Part shown: in pieces, positions 26,695 through 34,311 of the stretch
How positions within the stretch are numbered: position 1 is the stretch's first letter
Layout of the letters: each line of letters begins with the position of its first letter
Assembly (NCBI GenBank): GCA_040772225.1
Contig: JAXGYO010000002.1
Location: forward strand, 992,001 to 1,056,000
Length of the DNA stretch: 64,000 nt
From: JAAYED01 sp040772225
GTDB taxonomy: Bacteria; Chloroflexota; Anaerolineae; UBA1429
Direction of reading: 5' to 3'
The notes under the pieces: model-generated
Told to the model about the DNA's origin: nothing
The model's database searches: none
The model's input: only the letters and a program-made list of their open reading frames with translations
Position numbers and translations under genes: made by a program

Positions 26695-26907
26695 TCAGGC
26701 CAGGCTCAGCAACTGGCGCAACACATTCACTACCTGCACGCCGATCCTCATCAGTTGCTGCAGGGTAACAGGCACCGCCTCGGCGCGTTGCACCCCAGAC
26801 CGGCTGGCGCGGGTCTCATCCACGTGCGTATAGGCCACAGCAGCAATCGCACCGAGGATCGCGCCCGCGGCAGCCCCAACCAATGCACGACGAATCTCTC
26901 GACGCAC
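26695..26907 (-). CDS. Small membrane protein, 70 residues
   Basis: A short protein with one hydrophobic, glycine/alanine-zipper segment (ALVGAAAGAILGAIAAVAY, about 8-26) after a basic start, then an amphipathic tail QQLMRIGVQVVNVLRQLLSL. AGGAGG lies upstream of the GTG start. It sits 3 bp after the next upstream gene, also a small membrane protein. The pattern recalls YtxH-like or general-stress envelope proteins, but I cannot assign a family. Confidence 0.6.
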   Translation of the reverse strand: MRREIRRALVGAAAGAILGAIAAVAYTHVDETRASRSGVQRAEAVPVTLQQLMRIGVQVVNVLRQLLSLA

Positions 26908-26910
26908 GAC

Positions 26911-27210
26911 TCACCTCCTGTGCCTGGGGCTGAAAAGCGCCCGGGTAAAACCCCTGATCTGCGCGGGCATAGCTCGTGCCCGGAGCACCGGGCGCTCCAC
27001 TTTAGTGCGCGTTTGCTCCACGGCATCCGCTGCCCTGGCAACTGCACTGCTTGCTGTGCGCAAGGCTGGCCTAACCCGCGGACTGAACGACCTGACGGCG
27101 CGTGTCACGTGCCACAGGATGAACACCTGCAGCGCGAGCAAAACCAGTGCAGGAAGCGCCAGAATGAGAATGGACCAGTCACGCGCAACAGCTACGATTT
27201 CATAGAACAC
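26911..27210 (-). CDS. Small membrane protein, 99 residues
   Basis: One N-terminal transmembrane segment (WSILILALPALVLLALQVFI) is followed by an amphipathic helical region (SAVARAADAVEQTRTKVERP) and a basic end. This resembles DUF948-type membrane proteins with a cytoplasmic coiled tail, but the match is only by pattern. The start is GTG with GGAGGG nine bases upstream. It probably works with the overlapping-operon neighbour at 26695. Confidence 0.6.
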   Translation of the reverse strand: MFYEIVAVARDWSILILALPALVLLALQVFILWHVTRAVRSFSPRVRPALRTASSAVARAADAVEQTRTKVERPVLRARAMPAQIRGFTRALFSPRHRR

Positions 27211-27245
27211 GAATGGTCCCTCCGGGTGTCGCCAGCACCCTCCGG

Positions 27246-27530
27246 CTATAAGAGCTCAGATTGCACCTCGAGGACATAATAGTCAACTGCGTGCTCCTCG
27301 ATACAAGTCGCCACGCGCCGCATCAACTGCTGCACCTGCGATGTCTCACCAGAGACACAGGCTATTCCCAGCGTGCAAAGCTGCCAGCTGTCCTGGTGGT
27401 CCACCTCCGCCACGGAGATGTTGAACTCCTGGCGCAGCCGGCTGATCAGCGACCGGGTGACCTGCCGCTTGTTCTTGAGGGACTGCGAGGCAGGTATCTG
27501 CAGTTCAACCGTAAGCAAACCAATGACCAT
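27246..27530 (-). CDS. DUF503 family protein (YlxP-like)
   Basis: The 94-residue protein matches DUF503: VIGLLTVELQIPASQSLKNK followed by RQVTRSLISRLRQEFNISVA and DHQDSWQLCTLGIACVSGE. These small ferredoxin-fold proteins are often encoded next to ribosome-maturation genes (rbfA region); their role is not settled. The ATG at 27530 is preceded by a G-rich GGGGGG stretch; a TTG five codons upstream is less likely. Confidence 0.85.
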   Translation of the reverse strand: MVIGLLTVELQIPASQSLKNKRQVTRSLISRLRQEFNISVAEVDHQDSWQLCTLGIACVSGETSQVQQLMRRVATCIEEHAVDYYVLEVQSELL

Positions 27531-27555
27531 CGCGCCGCCCCCCAATGCAACGGCA

Positions 27556-27561
27556 AGTATA
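27556..27561 (-). promoter_or_regulatory. Extended -10 element upstream of the DUF503 gene
   Basis: Minus strand reads TGTGGTATACT, a TGn-extended -10, about 26 bp before the ATG; no good -35 is visible. Confidence 0.4.
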
Positions 27562-27595
27562 CCACATAGGCGCTCGCTGAGACAGCGCAGCGGCT

Positions 27596-28024
27596 CTAGC
27601 CCTCTTCTATCACATAGGATGTCGTTATTTGGGCCTTGAGTGACGCCATCACACCGCAGTATTTGGTCTCGGACAGCTTGACCGCGCGGGCCACAGATGT
27701 CTCCGAGATCTGATGGCCCCTGAGGATGTACTCGACTGTAGCGCTTTCGATCGGACGCGGATAGTCTTCAGCCCTGACACCGGTGACATTGATGGTCAGA
27801 CCCGTCACGTCCTGCTTCATCTTGCGCAGCATCAGGATGATATCCATGCCGCTACAGCCCGCCATAGCGGCGAGAAGCGCCTCTGTTGGCCTCACGCCCT
27901 CAGAGGAACCTCCCGCATCCTCTGATGCATCCATCACAAAGGACGTCCTGGAGGTGGCGCCCACCGCCTCGAACTTTAGTCCTTCAACCCATACCGCCTG
28001 AATACTGACCTCGTTGCCTGCCAT
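27596..28024 (-). CDS. OsmC-family peroxiredoxin-like protein
   Basis: The 142-residue protein has the OsmC fold hallmarks: the first reactive cysteine in LLAAMAGCSGMDIILML (about residue 58) and the second in SETKYCGVMASL near the C-terminus. Related proteins reduce organic hydroperoxides; the YhfA-type subgroup has no proven activity. The ATG at 28024 has GGAGG seven bases upstream. It is 14 bp from the stop of the LuxR-Kelch gene and in the same direction. Confidence 0.87.
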   Translation of the reverse strand: MAGNEVSIQAVWVEGLKFEAVGATSRTSFVMDASEDAGGSSEGVRPTEALLAAMAGCSGMDIILMLRKMKQDVTGLTINVTGVRAEDYPRPIESATVEYILRGHQISETSVARAVKLSETKYCGVMASLKAQITTSYVIEEG

Positions 28025-28037
28025 GACATCACCTCCG

Positions 28038-29402
28038 TTAGGGCAGATAGAGCCGGTAGAAGGCCTGGTAGGCCTGAACATCCGCCAGATAGGCACCATG
28101 CCACCCGCCAAACGTATAGACAAACAGGCCCAAGCTGGTATCGATACTCGTTGCTCCAAGCGTGCGCCACTCACCTGCAAAGGGGCTCGGCAGCGTACTC
28201 CAGGAGTCAGCGGCAACGTCATACCGTGCATTATCGTCCAACGGACGCTGCCAGCCCCCACCCAGCACATACACATGCCCCAGCAGAGCCGTGGCGGCGT
28301 GCCCCGCTCTCCCCTCCGGCATCGGCGCCAAGGCTTGCCAGGGGTGCTCACCTCGCCGAGCGGCAGCAGGGTCGAAGGCCACATGCGTCGCGTGCTCCGT
28401 CTCACCATCGTAGCCGCCGATAACATGGATCCGATCGCCGGCGACAGCGGCCGCCGCATATCCAGCGGCCATATCCATTGTGGCTACCTGGCGCCACACA
28501 CCTTCGGCAACGCTAAAGTACAGCACCGAATCGACATATGTATGGCCGTTCCAGCCCCCAAACAGGTACAGCCCATCCGCATCGGCCGCGATAGCGTATG
28601 AGCACAGGGGAACAGGCAGCGAGGGGCCAGATTTCCACTCACCTGTTCCCGGGTCCAGAATCTCCAGCACATCCAGCACGCGGCCATCGGCGTCGAGTCC
28701 CCCGGGCACATAGATAAGGTCATCGACGACGGCGGCACCGATATTCGCTGCCGCGGTGGGTTTATCGGGGCCTGTGCTCCAGGAATCCTCGACGGGGTTG
28801 TACACCTGTACCCCGGCGGTCACCCCGGCCTGCCCCACTCCCCCGATGATATAGACTGTGTTCTGAGAATAGGCCAGCGCGAAGCGACCCGCCGGGCTGA
28901 TCATCGGACTGCGGTCGCTCCAGCGTGAAGCTGAAACAGCGCCTGGACCGTTTGCCGCGGCCACAGGCAGATCCATCAAGCGGTCGGCGGGAGCCAAATG
29001 GGCCGCGCGCCTGCCGGCAGCAGGCCATAGCATCAACAGCAGAGCTACGCAGAGCCCAAACACCAGCACCGTGCCCCGCATTGCCAAAAAGGACCGATCC
29101 GATTGTGCAGCCGCGAATGACGACTGCAGTTCGGCGAGAGCTACTTCCGCGGGATCCGTCGTCTCGGGTTCGGGGGGCGCGTAACCGTCCACCTGGACCA
29201 GCCCGTGCTGCACGGCGTACAACGTAGCCTCTGTGCGCGACTCGACGTTGAGCTTGAAGAATATATTGCGGAGATGCGTCTTGACGGTGTTGGGACTGAT
29301 AAAGAGGGTGCGTGCCACCTGCAGGTTCGTCGCCCCTGTAGCCACCAATTGCAGGATCTCTAGCTCGCGCGCACTCAGCTCTTCATTCTGATTCGCGTTC
29401 AT
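28038..29402 (-). CDS. LuxR-HTH / transmembrane / Kelch-repeat regulator
   Basis: The 454-residue protein joins three parts. Residues about 8-70 form a LuxR-type HTH (LSARELEILQLVATGATNLQ, then FISPNTVKTHLRNIFFKLNV). One transmembrane segment lies near 107-124 (AMRGTVLVFGLCVALLLMLW). The rest is a Kelch propeller with five to six repeats, for example YIIGGVGQAGVTAGVQVYNP and YLFGGWNGHTYVDSVLYFSV. The predicted topology is cytoplasmic DNA-binding domain and extracytoplasmic propeller, i.e. a membrane-bound one-component sensor. There is no receiver domain. The start is ATG; the nearest GAGGTG is rather far (11-12 bases). Confidence 0.86.
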   Translation of the reverse strand: MNANQNEELSARELEILQLVATGATNLQVARTLFISPNTVKTHLRNIFFKLNVESRTEATLYAVQHGLVQVDGYAPPEPETTDPAEVALAELQSSFAAAQSDRSFLAMRGTVLVFGLCVALLLMLWPAAGRRAAHLAPADRLMDLPVAAANGPGAVSASRWSDRSPMISPAGRFALAYSQNTVYIIGGVGQAGVTAGVQVYNPVEDSWSTGPDKPTAAANIGAAVVDDLIYVPGGLDADGRVLDVLEILDPGTGEWKSGPSLPVPLCSYAIAADADGLYLFGGWNGHTYVDSVLYFSVAEGVWRQVATMDMAAGYAAAAVAGDRIHVIGGYDGETEHATHVAFDPAAARRGEHPWQALAPMPEGRAGHAATALLGHVYVLGGGWQRPLDDNARYDVAADSWSTLPSPFAGEWRTLGATSIDTSLGLFVYTFGGWHGAYLADVQAYQAFYRLYLP

Positions 29403-29425
29403 GGCCTGGGCAGCACCTCATATCG

Positions 29426-29431
29426 ATGATA
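29426..29431 (-). promoter_or_regulatory. Extended -10 element of the LuxR-Kelch gene
   Basis: Minus strand TGTGGTATCAT, a TGn-extended -10, 24 bp before the ATG. No clear -35. Confidence 0.4.
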
Positions 29432-29490
29432 CCACAGGCCATGCGTACCCAGCAAACATTTCAGACGAGCCCAAGACGCGCACCCCTCTG

Positions 29491-29531
29491 TTGTCGAGGA
29501 GAACGTGTTGGCTATAGTGAAACTATCCAAC
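29491..29531 (+). promoter_or_regulatory. Promoter with overlapping palindromic operator candidate
   Basis: TTGTCG (29491-29496) and TATAGT (29513-29518), 16 bp apart. A dyad with arms GTTGG-ATAG and CTAT-CCAAC (29507-29531) covers the -10 and the expected start point, suiting a repressor site. Confidence 0.5.
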
Positions 29532-29559
29532 GCACAGATGCGAACCTGAGGACCCAGAC

Positions 29560-30264
29560 ATGACTGCCCCTCCCTGTTCTGCAGAGCAGCTCTACAGCAT
29601 CTTGATCGAGACCTACGGCCCGCAAGCCTGGTGGCCTGGTGACTCGCCCCTGGAGATCATGGTGGGCGCGGTGCTGACTCAGAATACCGCCTGGAGTAAC
29701 GTCGCCATCGCCATCGCCAGACTGCAGTCCAGTGACCTGCTAACCCTCGATGCATTGCTATCAGCTGCGCATGAGGAGATCAAGGCGGCCATCCGACCGG
29801 CCGGATTCCACAACGTCAAGTACGACCGCCTGACGGCACTCTTGCATTTTGTGAGGACAAGTGGCGGCATAGACGGCCTGATGCGTTGGCCTACGGAGGC
29901 CCTCCGTACAGCCCTGCTGGAGGTCAAAGGCATCGGCCCCGAAACCGCAGACAGTATCCTGCTCTATGTCTTTGGGAGGCCGGCCTTTGTGGTCGACAAG
30001 TACACACGCAGACTGCTCATGCGACTGGGGCATGCTTGGGCGAATAATGCAACCTACAGGGTTGTCCAAGGCTGGTTTGTGGACGGGCTTGAGGACGACG
30101 CGACACTGTATGGCGAGTACCACGCCTTGATCGTCCAGCATGGCAAAGCACACTGTCGCGCACAGCCCGTTTGCACTGGGTGTCCTCTGGAGGAGTACTG
30201 CCAGCACTCCCGTTCTCGATGCGGGTCCGACGGTGTGCAACCTCCGGATGGGCCACGCGTATAG
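29560..30264 (+). CDS. HhH-GPD DNA glycosylase, endonuclease III-like, MagIII type
   Basis: The 234-residue protein is a base-excision-repair glycosylase. It has the helix-hairpin-helix LLEVKGIGPETADSILLYVF, the catalytic Asp in FVVDKYTRRLL, and a C-terminal [4Fe-4S] loop C-x5-C-x2-C-x5-C (CRAQPVCTGCPLEEYC). In endonuclease III the HhH carries the catalytic Lys (GRKTA); here that place is Glu (GPETA). This suggests a monofunctional glycosylase like the 3-methyladenine enzyme MagIII rather than a glycosylase/lyase. It starts a three-gene run with 30299 and the ArsA-type gene. Confidence 0.86.
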   Translation: MTAPPCSAEQLYSILIETYGPQAWWPGDSPLEIMVGAVLTQNTAWSNVAIAIARLQSSDLLTLDALLSAAHEEIKAAIRPAGFHNVKYDRLTALLHFVRTSGGIDGLMRWPTEALRTALLEVKGIGPETADSILLYVFGRPAFVVDKYTRRLLMRLGHAWANNATYRVVQGWFVDGLEDDATLYGEYHALIVQHGKAHCRAQPVCTGCPLEEYCQHSRSRCGSDGVQPPDGPRV

Positions 30265-30298
30265 TGGGCAGGTAACCGTCAGTATCATCGGAGGCAAA

Positions 30299-30784
30299 AT
30301 GGACGATCAAAGGTTAACTATGGATATGAACGACCCTCAGCGCGTTGTAGAGTTCGAATTGCGCCGCCCTCACCGAGAGGACATCAAGATACCGGAAGTC
30401 GATCTGGAACCGGTGCGTAAGGCAATTGAAGAAGTAGCTCTCACCAGCATCGGTTTAGCGATCATCACGGCCCGATCGGTGACCAGGACGCTAGAGGCAG
30501 CGCATCGCGCTGGCATGGAAGCCGCAGACAAGCCTGGCCCATTCACCCGTGCCGTCCTGAATATCCTGGGCCACAAGGCGCCCGCAGCCGCTCCGTTAAC
30601 GCGGCAGAGCATCTCTGTACTGCCCATCTCGGACTATGACGCACTGGCCAGCGATGAGATCATCGCGCGTCTGGCACCCCTTGGCCGGGACGAGCTAGCA
30701 GCCATCCGAGCCTATGAGCTGGAACACGAAGGGCGAACGGCGATCCTCAAGGCTATCGACGGCCTGGAAGTGACGGCCAGCTGA
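30299..30784 (+). CDS. Small helical protein, function unknown
   Basis: A 161-residue protein with three parts: a polar start, a helical segment (IGLAIITARSVTRTLEAAHR) that could associate with membranes, and a C-terminal helical domain LPISDYDALASDEIIARLAP / AAIRAYELEHEGRTAILKAI. The last domain resembles, from memory, a tail found in actinobacterial lipid-droplet or membrane-associated proteins. CGGAGG precedes the ATG at 30299. Its TGA is directly followed by the GTG start of the ArsA-type ATPase, so the two are tightly coupled and this may be a client or adaptor of that ATPase. Confidence 0.72.
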   Translation: MDDQRLTMDMNDPQRVVEFELRRPHREDIKIPEVDLEPVRKAIEEVALTSIGLAIITARSVTRTLEAAHRAGMEAADKPGPFTRAVLNILGHKAPAAAPLTRQSISVLPISDYDALASDEIIARLAPLGRDELAAIRAYELEHEGRTAILKAIDGLEVTAS

Positions 30785-31972
30785 GTGCGCACGATCCTCT
30801 TTACCGGCAAGGGCGGTGTGGGCAAGACAACGTTAAGCGCCGCCACGGCGCTTCGTTGCGCCGAGCTCGGACATCGAACGCTCGTCATCAGCACGGACAC
30901 CGCGCACAGTCTCGCCGATGCTCTGGACGTGCAGCTCTCAAATGAACCGCAACCGGTCGGCAGCACGCAGCTCAGCGCAGTCGAACTGGACACGGGGCAA
31001 GAACTGGAGCGCTATTGGGGGAACATCAAGCGCAGGATCGCCGAAACGCTGCGAAATCAAGGCGTGGACGCGCCTGTGGCAGGCGAGCTTGCCATCCTGC
31101 CAGGACTCGATGAACTGCTGGCGCTGGTGCGTATTCGACACTACCAGGAGCAAGGGGACTATGATGTCCTGATCGTAGATAGCGCGCCAACAGGTGCGGC
31201 AATGCGCCTGCTTGGCGCGCCCGACCTTCAGCAGTTCTACGCCCGCAATCTCGCGGGCCTGACGTCAGGCGCCACACGGCTGCTACTGCCCTCGATCTCC
31301 AGAGCGCTCAAGCTGCCCCTGAGCGAGACCATCGTGCAGACACAGATCCAGGGTATCTTTGACCAGATCGCAAACCTGCGTGTCGTGCTCACCGACCGCG
31401 AACAGACATCGGTGCGGCTGGTGCTCAATCCCGACCAACTCTCGGTTCAAGAGACACAACGTGCCTTTACCTACATGAGCCTTTTCGGCCTCAGTGTGGA
31501 CAGCCTTTATGTAAATAGAATCCTGCCCCCTGCCATCCAGGACCCATTTTTCGAGCATTGGAAAACCGATCAAGCCGGGTACATCGATGAAGTGATCAAG
31601 ATATTTGGCCCCTTGCCAGTCTTTCAGGTCTCTCTCAAGCGGCGCGAAGTCGTCGGCGTCGATGCGCTGCTGCAGCTGGCACAGGACCTGTATCATGATC
31701 TGGATCCGGGACAGTCGTTGTCCAATGAGCAACCGCTTCGCTTTGAGATGCGGAACGGTCAGTACCTGCTGATCCTGCGGCTGGCAGGCGTCGAGACAGG
31801 TGCTGTGGATCTCAGCAAAGATGGGGACCAACTCCACGTTCGATTGGGGAGCTTTCGGCGCACACTGACGCTGCCGCAGGTGCTTGCTGCGCTGGAGCCT
31901 GCCTGGGCAGCCATCGAGGCGCACGAGCTGCGTGTCGCCTTCCGCGAGCCCGGAGCGCGTCCGGCACCCTGA
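30785..31972 (+). CDS. ArsA/Get3-family ATPase with HSP20-like C-terminus
   Basis: The 395-residue protein has the deviant Walker A FTGKGGVGKTTLSAATALR at the extreme N-terminus and the switch DTAHSLADALDV, typical of ArsA/Get3 ATPases. The last 80 residues (LRFEMRNGQYLLILRLAGVE onward) match the HSP20-like domain attached to many bacterial ArsA-like proteins. No arsenite pump (ArsB) or ArsR lies nearby, so arsenic resistance is unlikely. A chaperone or targeting role like Get3 is inferred. The GTG start abuts the stop of the preceding gene. Confidence 0.85.
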   Translation: MRTILFTGKGGVGKTTLSAATALRCAELGHRTLVISTDTAHSLADALDVQLSNEPQPVGSTQLSAVELDTGQELERYWGNIKRRIAETLRNQGVDAPVAGELAILPGLDELLALVRIRHYQEQGDYDVLIVDSAPTGAAMRLLGAPDLQQFYARNLAGLTSGATRLLLPSISRALKLPLSETIVQTQIQGIFDQIANLRVVLTDREQTSVRLVLNPDQLSVQETQRAFTYMSLFGLSVDSLYVNRILPPAIQDPFFEHWKTDQAGYIDEVIKIFGPLPVFQVSLKRREVVGVDALLQLAQDLYHDLDPGQSLSNEQPLRFEMRNGQYLLILRLAGVETGAVDLSKDGDQLHVRLGSFRRTLTLPQVLAALEPAWAAIEAHELRVAFREPGARPAP

Positions 31973-31974
31973 GT

Positions 31975-33087
31975 TCAGCCCGGCGCATCGCCCCAGTCAG
32001 GTATCTTGAGCAACTCGCCATCGCGCAAGGCGGACTGGTGTGCCACGATCCCGGGCGCCAGGTAGCGTACGGCCTGCCATACATTTGAGCGAGGCAGGCG
32101 TTGCTCCAGACAAGCCGACACGTATTCGTGAACGAGATAGGCGTGCGATCCCCCGTGCCCGCCCGGATCGTCCGCCAGTTCGGGTGGCAGAGGCTCGCTG
32201 GCATCCAGCTCAAGCGGAGTCCAGCCGTTACGGTCAGTCCACCGCGCTCCTGACACATCGTTCACAAAGCTCGCCTCAGTGCCAAAGAGCCTGAACGATT
32301 CTCTCTCCGGGTGTCCAATCCTCCGAAACTCAGCATGTCGCACCGTGGCGCCGTTACTCATTCGATAGAGTGCCACCTCGTTGCCATAGACATTGTCCCA
32401 GTAGGTGCCCCGCATGAACCAGTCCTCGTCAGCACGCTCATAGCCCAGTGCAGAGACACTGATCATATGGGCATCCATGATCTCGACCATGCTCGATGTC
32501 GCATGCGTGGGATAGTGCATCGGGATACAGCCCCGCTTGTCGGGCCCCCATTGAGCCCCCCAGCGGTTGCGATAGACCCGATACAGATTAGCCGAGGGAC
32601 TGCTCATATCGTGCCAGTACTCACATTCGCCATACACAATGTCACCGAACGCTGACTCGGCGGCTTGATTCAGGCAGTACATCGTCTCACGGCGATAGAG
32701 GGTCGTCTCCCCAAGCATATAAACCTGCCCCGTACGCCGCACGGTTTCCACGAGTTGGTCGCACTGCTCCAGGATCCGATCGCCGTCGGCGCCGTGAACC
32801 GCCGGCACCGCAGAATACACGTGCTTGCCCGCTTCCAGCGCCTGGATAGCCTGTTGCCAATGTAGCCAGGGCTGTGTAATGATGACCAGTGCGTCGAGGT
32901 CAGTGCGGCAGATCTCGTCCATGCTGGAGTAGCACTCGTGAATATCGTGTTCCCTGGCGACTGCTGCAAGTCGTCCCGGGTCGATATCACACAGAGCCAG
33001 CCTGCTCACGCCGTGATGTCGCTTGAAGAGCGATACAAATTCTCGCCCAAACTGCCCCAGCCCCACCATACCCACACCAAGTCCCAT
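31975..33087 (-). CDS. Gfo/Idh/MocA-family protein lacking the EKP motif
   Basis: This 370-residue protein has the N-terminal Rossmann loop (GVGMVGLGQFGREFVSLFKR) and the Gfo/Idh/MocA C-terminal domain. Where the family normally reads hxxEKP after AGKHV, this one reads LEAGKHVYSAVPAV, so the catalytic Lys is missing. Some family members without EKP use NAD for glycoside cleavage or have other chemistry; whether this one is active is unknown. The ATG at 33087 has GGAGG five bases upstream; a GTG four codons earlier overlaps that site. It is divergent from the zinc dehydrogenase at 33238, sharing a 150 bp spacer. A polysaccharide-related role fits the neighbours. Confidence 0.82.
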   Translation of the reverse strand: MGLGVGMVGLGQFGREFVSLFKRHHGVSRLALCDIDPGRLAAVAREHDIHECYSSMDEICRTDLDALVIITQPWLHWQQAIQALEAGKHVYSAVPAVHGADGDRILEQCDQLVETVRRTGQVYMLGETTLYRRETMYCLNQAAESAFGDIVYGECEYWHDMSSPSANLYRVYRNRWGAQWGPDKRGCIPMHYPTHATSSMVEIMDAHMISVSALGYERADEDWFMRGTYWDNVYGNEVALYRMSNGATVRHAEFRRIGHPERESFRLFGTEASFVNDVSGARWTDRNGWTPLELDASEPLPPELADDPGGHGGSHAYLVHEYVSACLEQRLPRSNVWQAVRYLAPGIVAHQSALRDGELLKIPDWGDAPG

Positions 33088-33181
33088 AGCCACCTCCACG
33101 TGCGCCGTATGAATCTTCTATCACAGCCTGCGTCTGCCGGCAATACCCTGCACAGATCTAGGCCAGCCATGGCGCTTGCCA

Positions 33182-33210
33182 TTGACAGACCCAGGCCACG
33201 CATCGATAAT
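33182..33210 (+). promoter_or_regulatory. Predicted promoter of the zinc dehydrogenase
   Basis: Perfect TTGACA (33182-33187) and GATAAT (33205-33210), 17 bp spacer, 28 bp before the ATG. Confidence 0.65.
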
Positions 33211-33237
33211 CCAGCCAACAGCATGAAAGGGGGACAC

Positions 33238-34272
33238 ATGAAAGCCCTGGTTCATACCGCACCATATGTTCTGGAGTACACCGACTGGCCCAAGCCCGAG
33301 GCAGGTCCCGAGGACCTCCTCATCCGTGTTCGTGCCTGCGCGATCTGCGGGTCCGACATCAAAGGGTATTCCGGCTCAACCGGCCGTCGCCAGCCGCCGA
33401 TCATCATGGGCCACGAGGCCGCAGGTGTCGTCGAGTCTGTGGGAGACAAGGTGGTTGGATTCGGCCCGGGTGATCGGGTGACTTTTGACTCTACCATCTA
33501 CTGCCGCATGTGCTATTTCTGCCAGACCGGACATCCAAACCTTTGCGACAATCGCGAGGTGGTGGGCGTATCGGAGGGCACCTACCGCCGTCACGGCGCC
33601 ATGGCCGAATACGTGACGATCCCCTATTGGATCGCCGTCAAGATGCCCGACAACCTGAGCTTTGCGCAGGCCGCACTGGTTGAGACTGCGTCGGTGGGCG
33701 TGCACGCCGCCAATCGGACCCCGCTCAAGCTCAACGACACGGTGGTAATCGTGGGCGCGGGCGGTGTAGGCCTGGTGGCCCTGCAGGCGATGCGGCTCAA
33801 GGGAGCCGGCAAGCTCATTGTCACGGATCTATCACCATCGCGGCTGGAAATGGCGCGCTCCATGGGCGCCGATGTGACCGTACCTGCCGATGCTCCCGAC
33901 ATGATGGACCAACTGCGTGCCGCCACGGGCCCAAGAGGCGCCGATGCAGCGCTGGAGGCCGTCGGCGTCCAGGCCACCTTTGAGACCGCGCTGGAGATAA
34001 CCCGCAAGGGCGGGAGTGTCACGCTCATCGGCAACGTCGCCCCGCAGATCAGCATGGCCCTGCAAAGCGTGGTGAGCCGAGAGATCACGCTGTACGGCGT
34101 CTGTGCGAACAACGGAGAGATCCCCGACTGTGTCGAACTCATCGCATCGGGCAAGCTCAATATCGATCCTTTTATCAGCGAATATGCCAGCGTCGAGGAT
34201 GGACAGGCGGTCTTTGACCGGTTATACAAGGGTGTAGAGGGAAACATCCGGACAGTGTTCGTCTTTGATTAG
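33238..34272 (+). CDS. Zinc-dependent alcohol/sugar-alcohol dehydrogenase
   Basis: The 344-residue medium-chain dehydrogenase has catalytic-zinc ligands in CAICGSDIKGYSG and MGHEAAG, the structural zinc lobe CRMCYFCQTGHPNLC, and the NAD loop VVIVGAGGVGLVALQAMRLK followed by VTDLSPSRLEMA. It resembles sorbitol/threonine dehydrogenase-like enzymes acting on sugars or polyols. The ATG at 33238 is preceded by AGGGGGA and the promoter above. It is followed by a hairpin and the convergent mannose-6-P isomerase. Substrate unknown. Confidence 0.86.
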   Translation: MKALVHTAPYVLEYTDWPKPEAGPEDLLIRVRACAICGSDIKGYSGSTGRRQPPIIMGHEAAGVVESVGDKVVGFGPGDRVTFDSTIYCRMCYFCQTGHPNLCDNREVVGVSEGTYRRHGAMAEYVTIPYWIAVKMPDNLSFAQAALVETASVGVHAANRTPLKLNDTVVIVGAGGVGLVALQAMRLKGAGKLIVTDLSPSRLEMARSMGADVTVPADAPDMMDQLRAATGPRGADAALEAVGVQATFETALEITRKGGSVTLIGNVAPQISMALQSVVSREITLYGVCANNGEIPDCVELIASGKLNIDPFISEYASVEDGQAVFDRLYKGVEGNIRTVFVFD

Positions 34273-34282
34273 GGGCGGATTC

Positions 34283-34309
34283 GAGGGGGCCGGGATCCCC
34301 AGCCCCCTC
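34283..34309. terminator. Bidirectional hairpin between convergent genes
   Basis: Perfect 8 bp stem GAGGGGGC/GCCCCCTC (34283-34290, 34302-34309), loop of 11, between the dehydrogenase and manA stops. Confidence 0.6.
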
Positions 34310-34311
34310 AA

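Noticed and set aside
26476..27279. 267-codon plus-strand frame
   Set aside because: Opposes nfnA and small membrane protein genes that have good ribosome-binding sites; its product looks random.
30785..31972. Arsenic resistance role for the ArsA-like ATPase
   Set aside because: No arsB, arsC, arsR or arsD nearby, and the HSP20-like C-terminus marks the bacterial Get3-like group.
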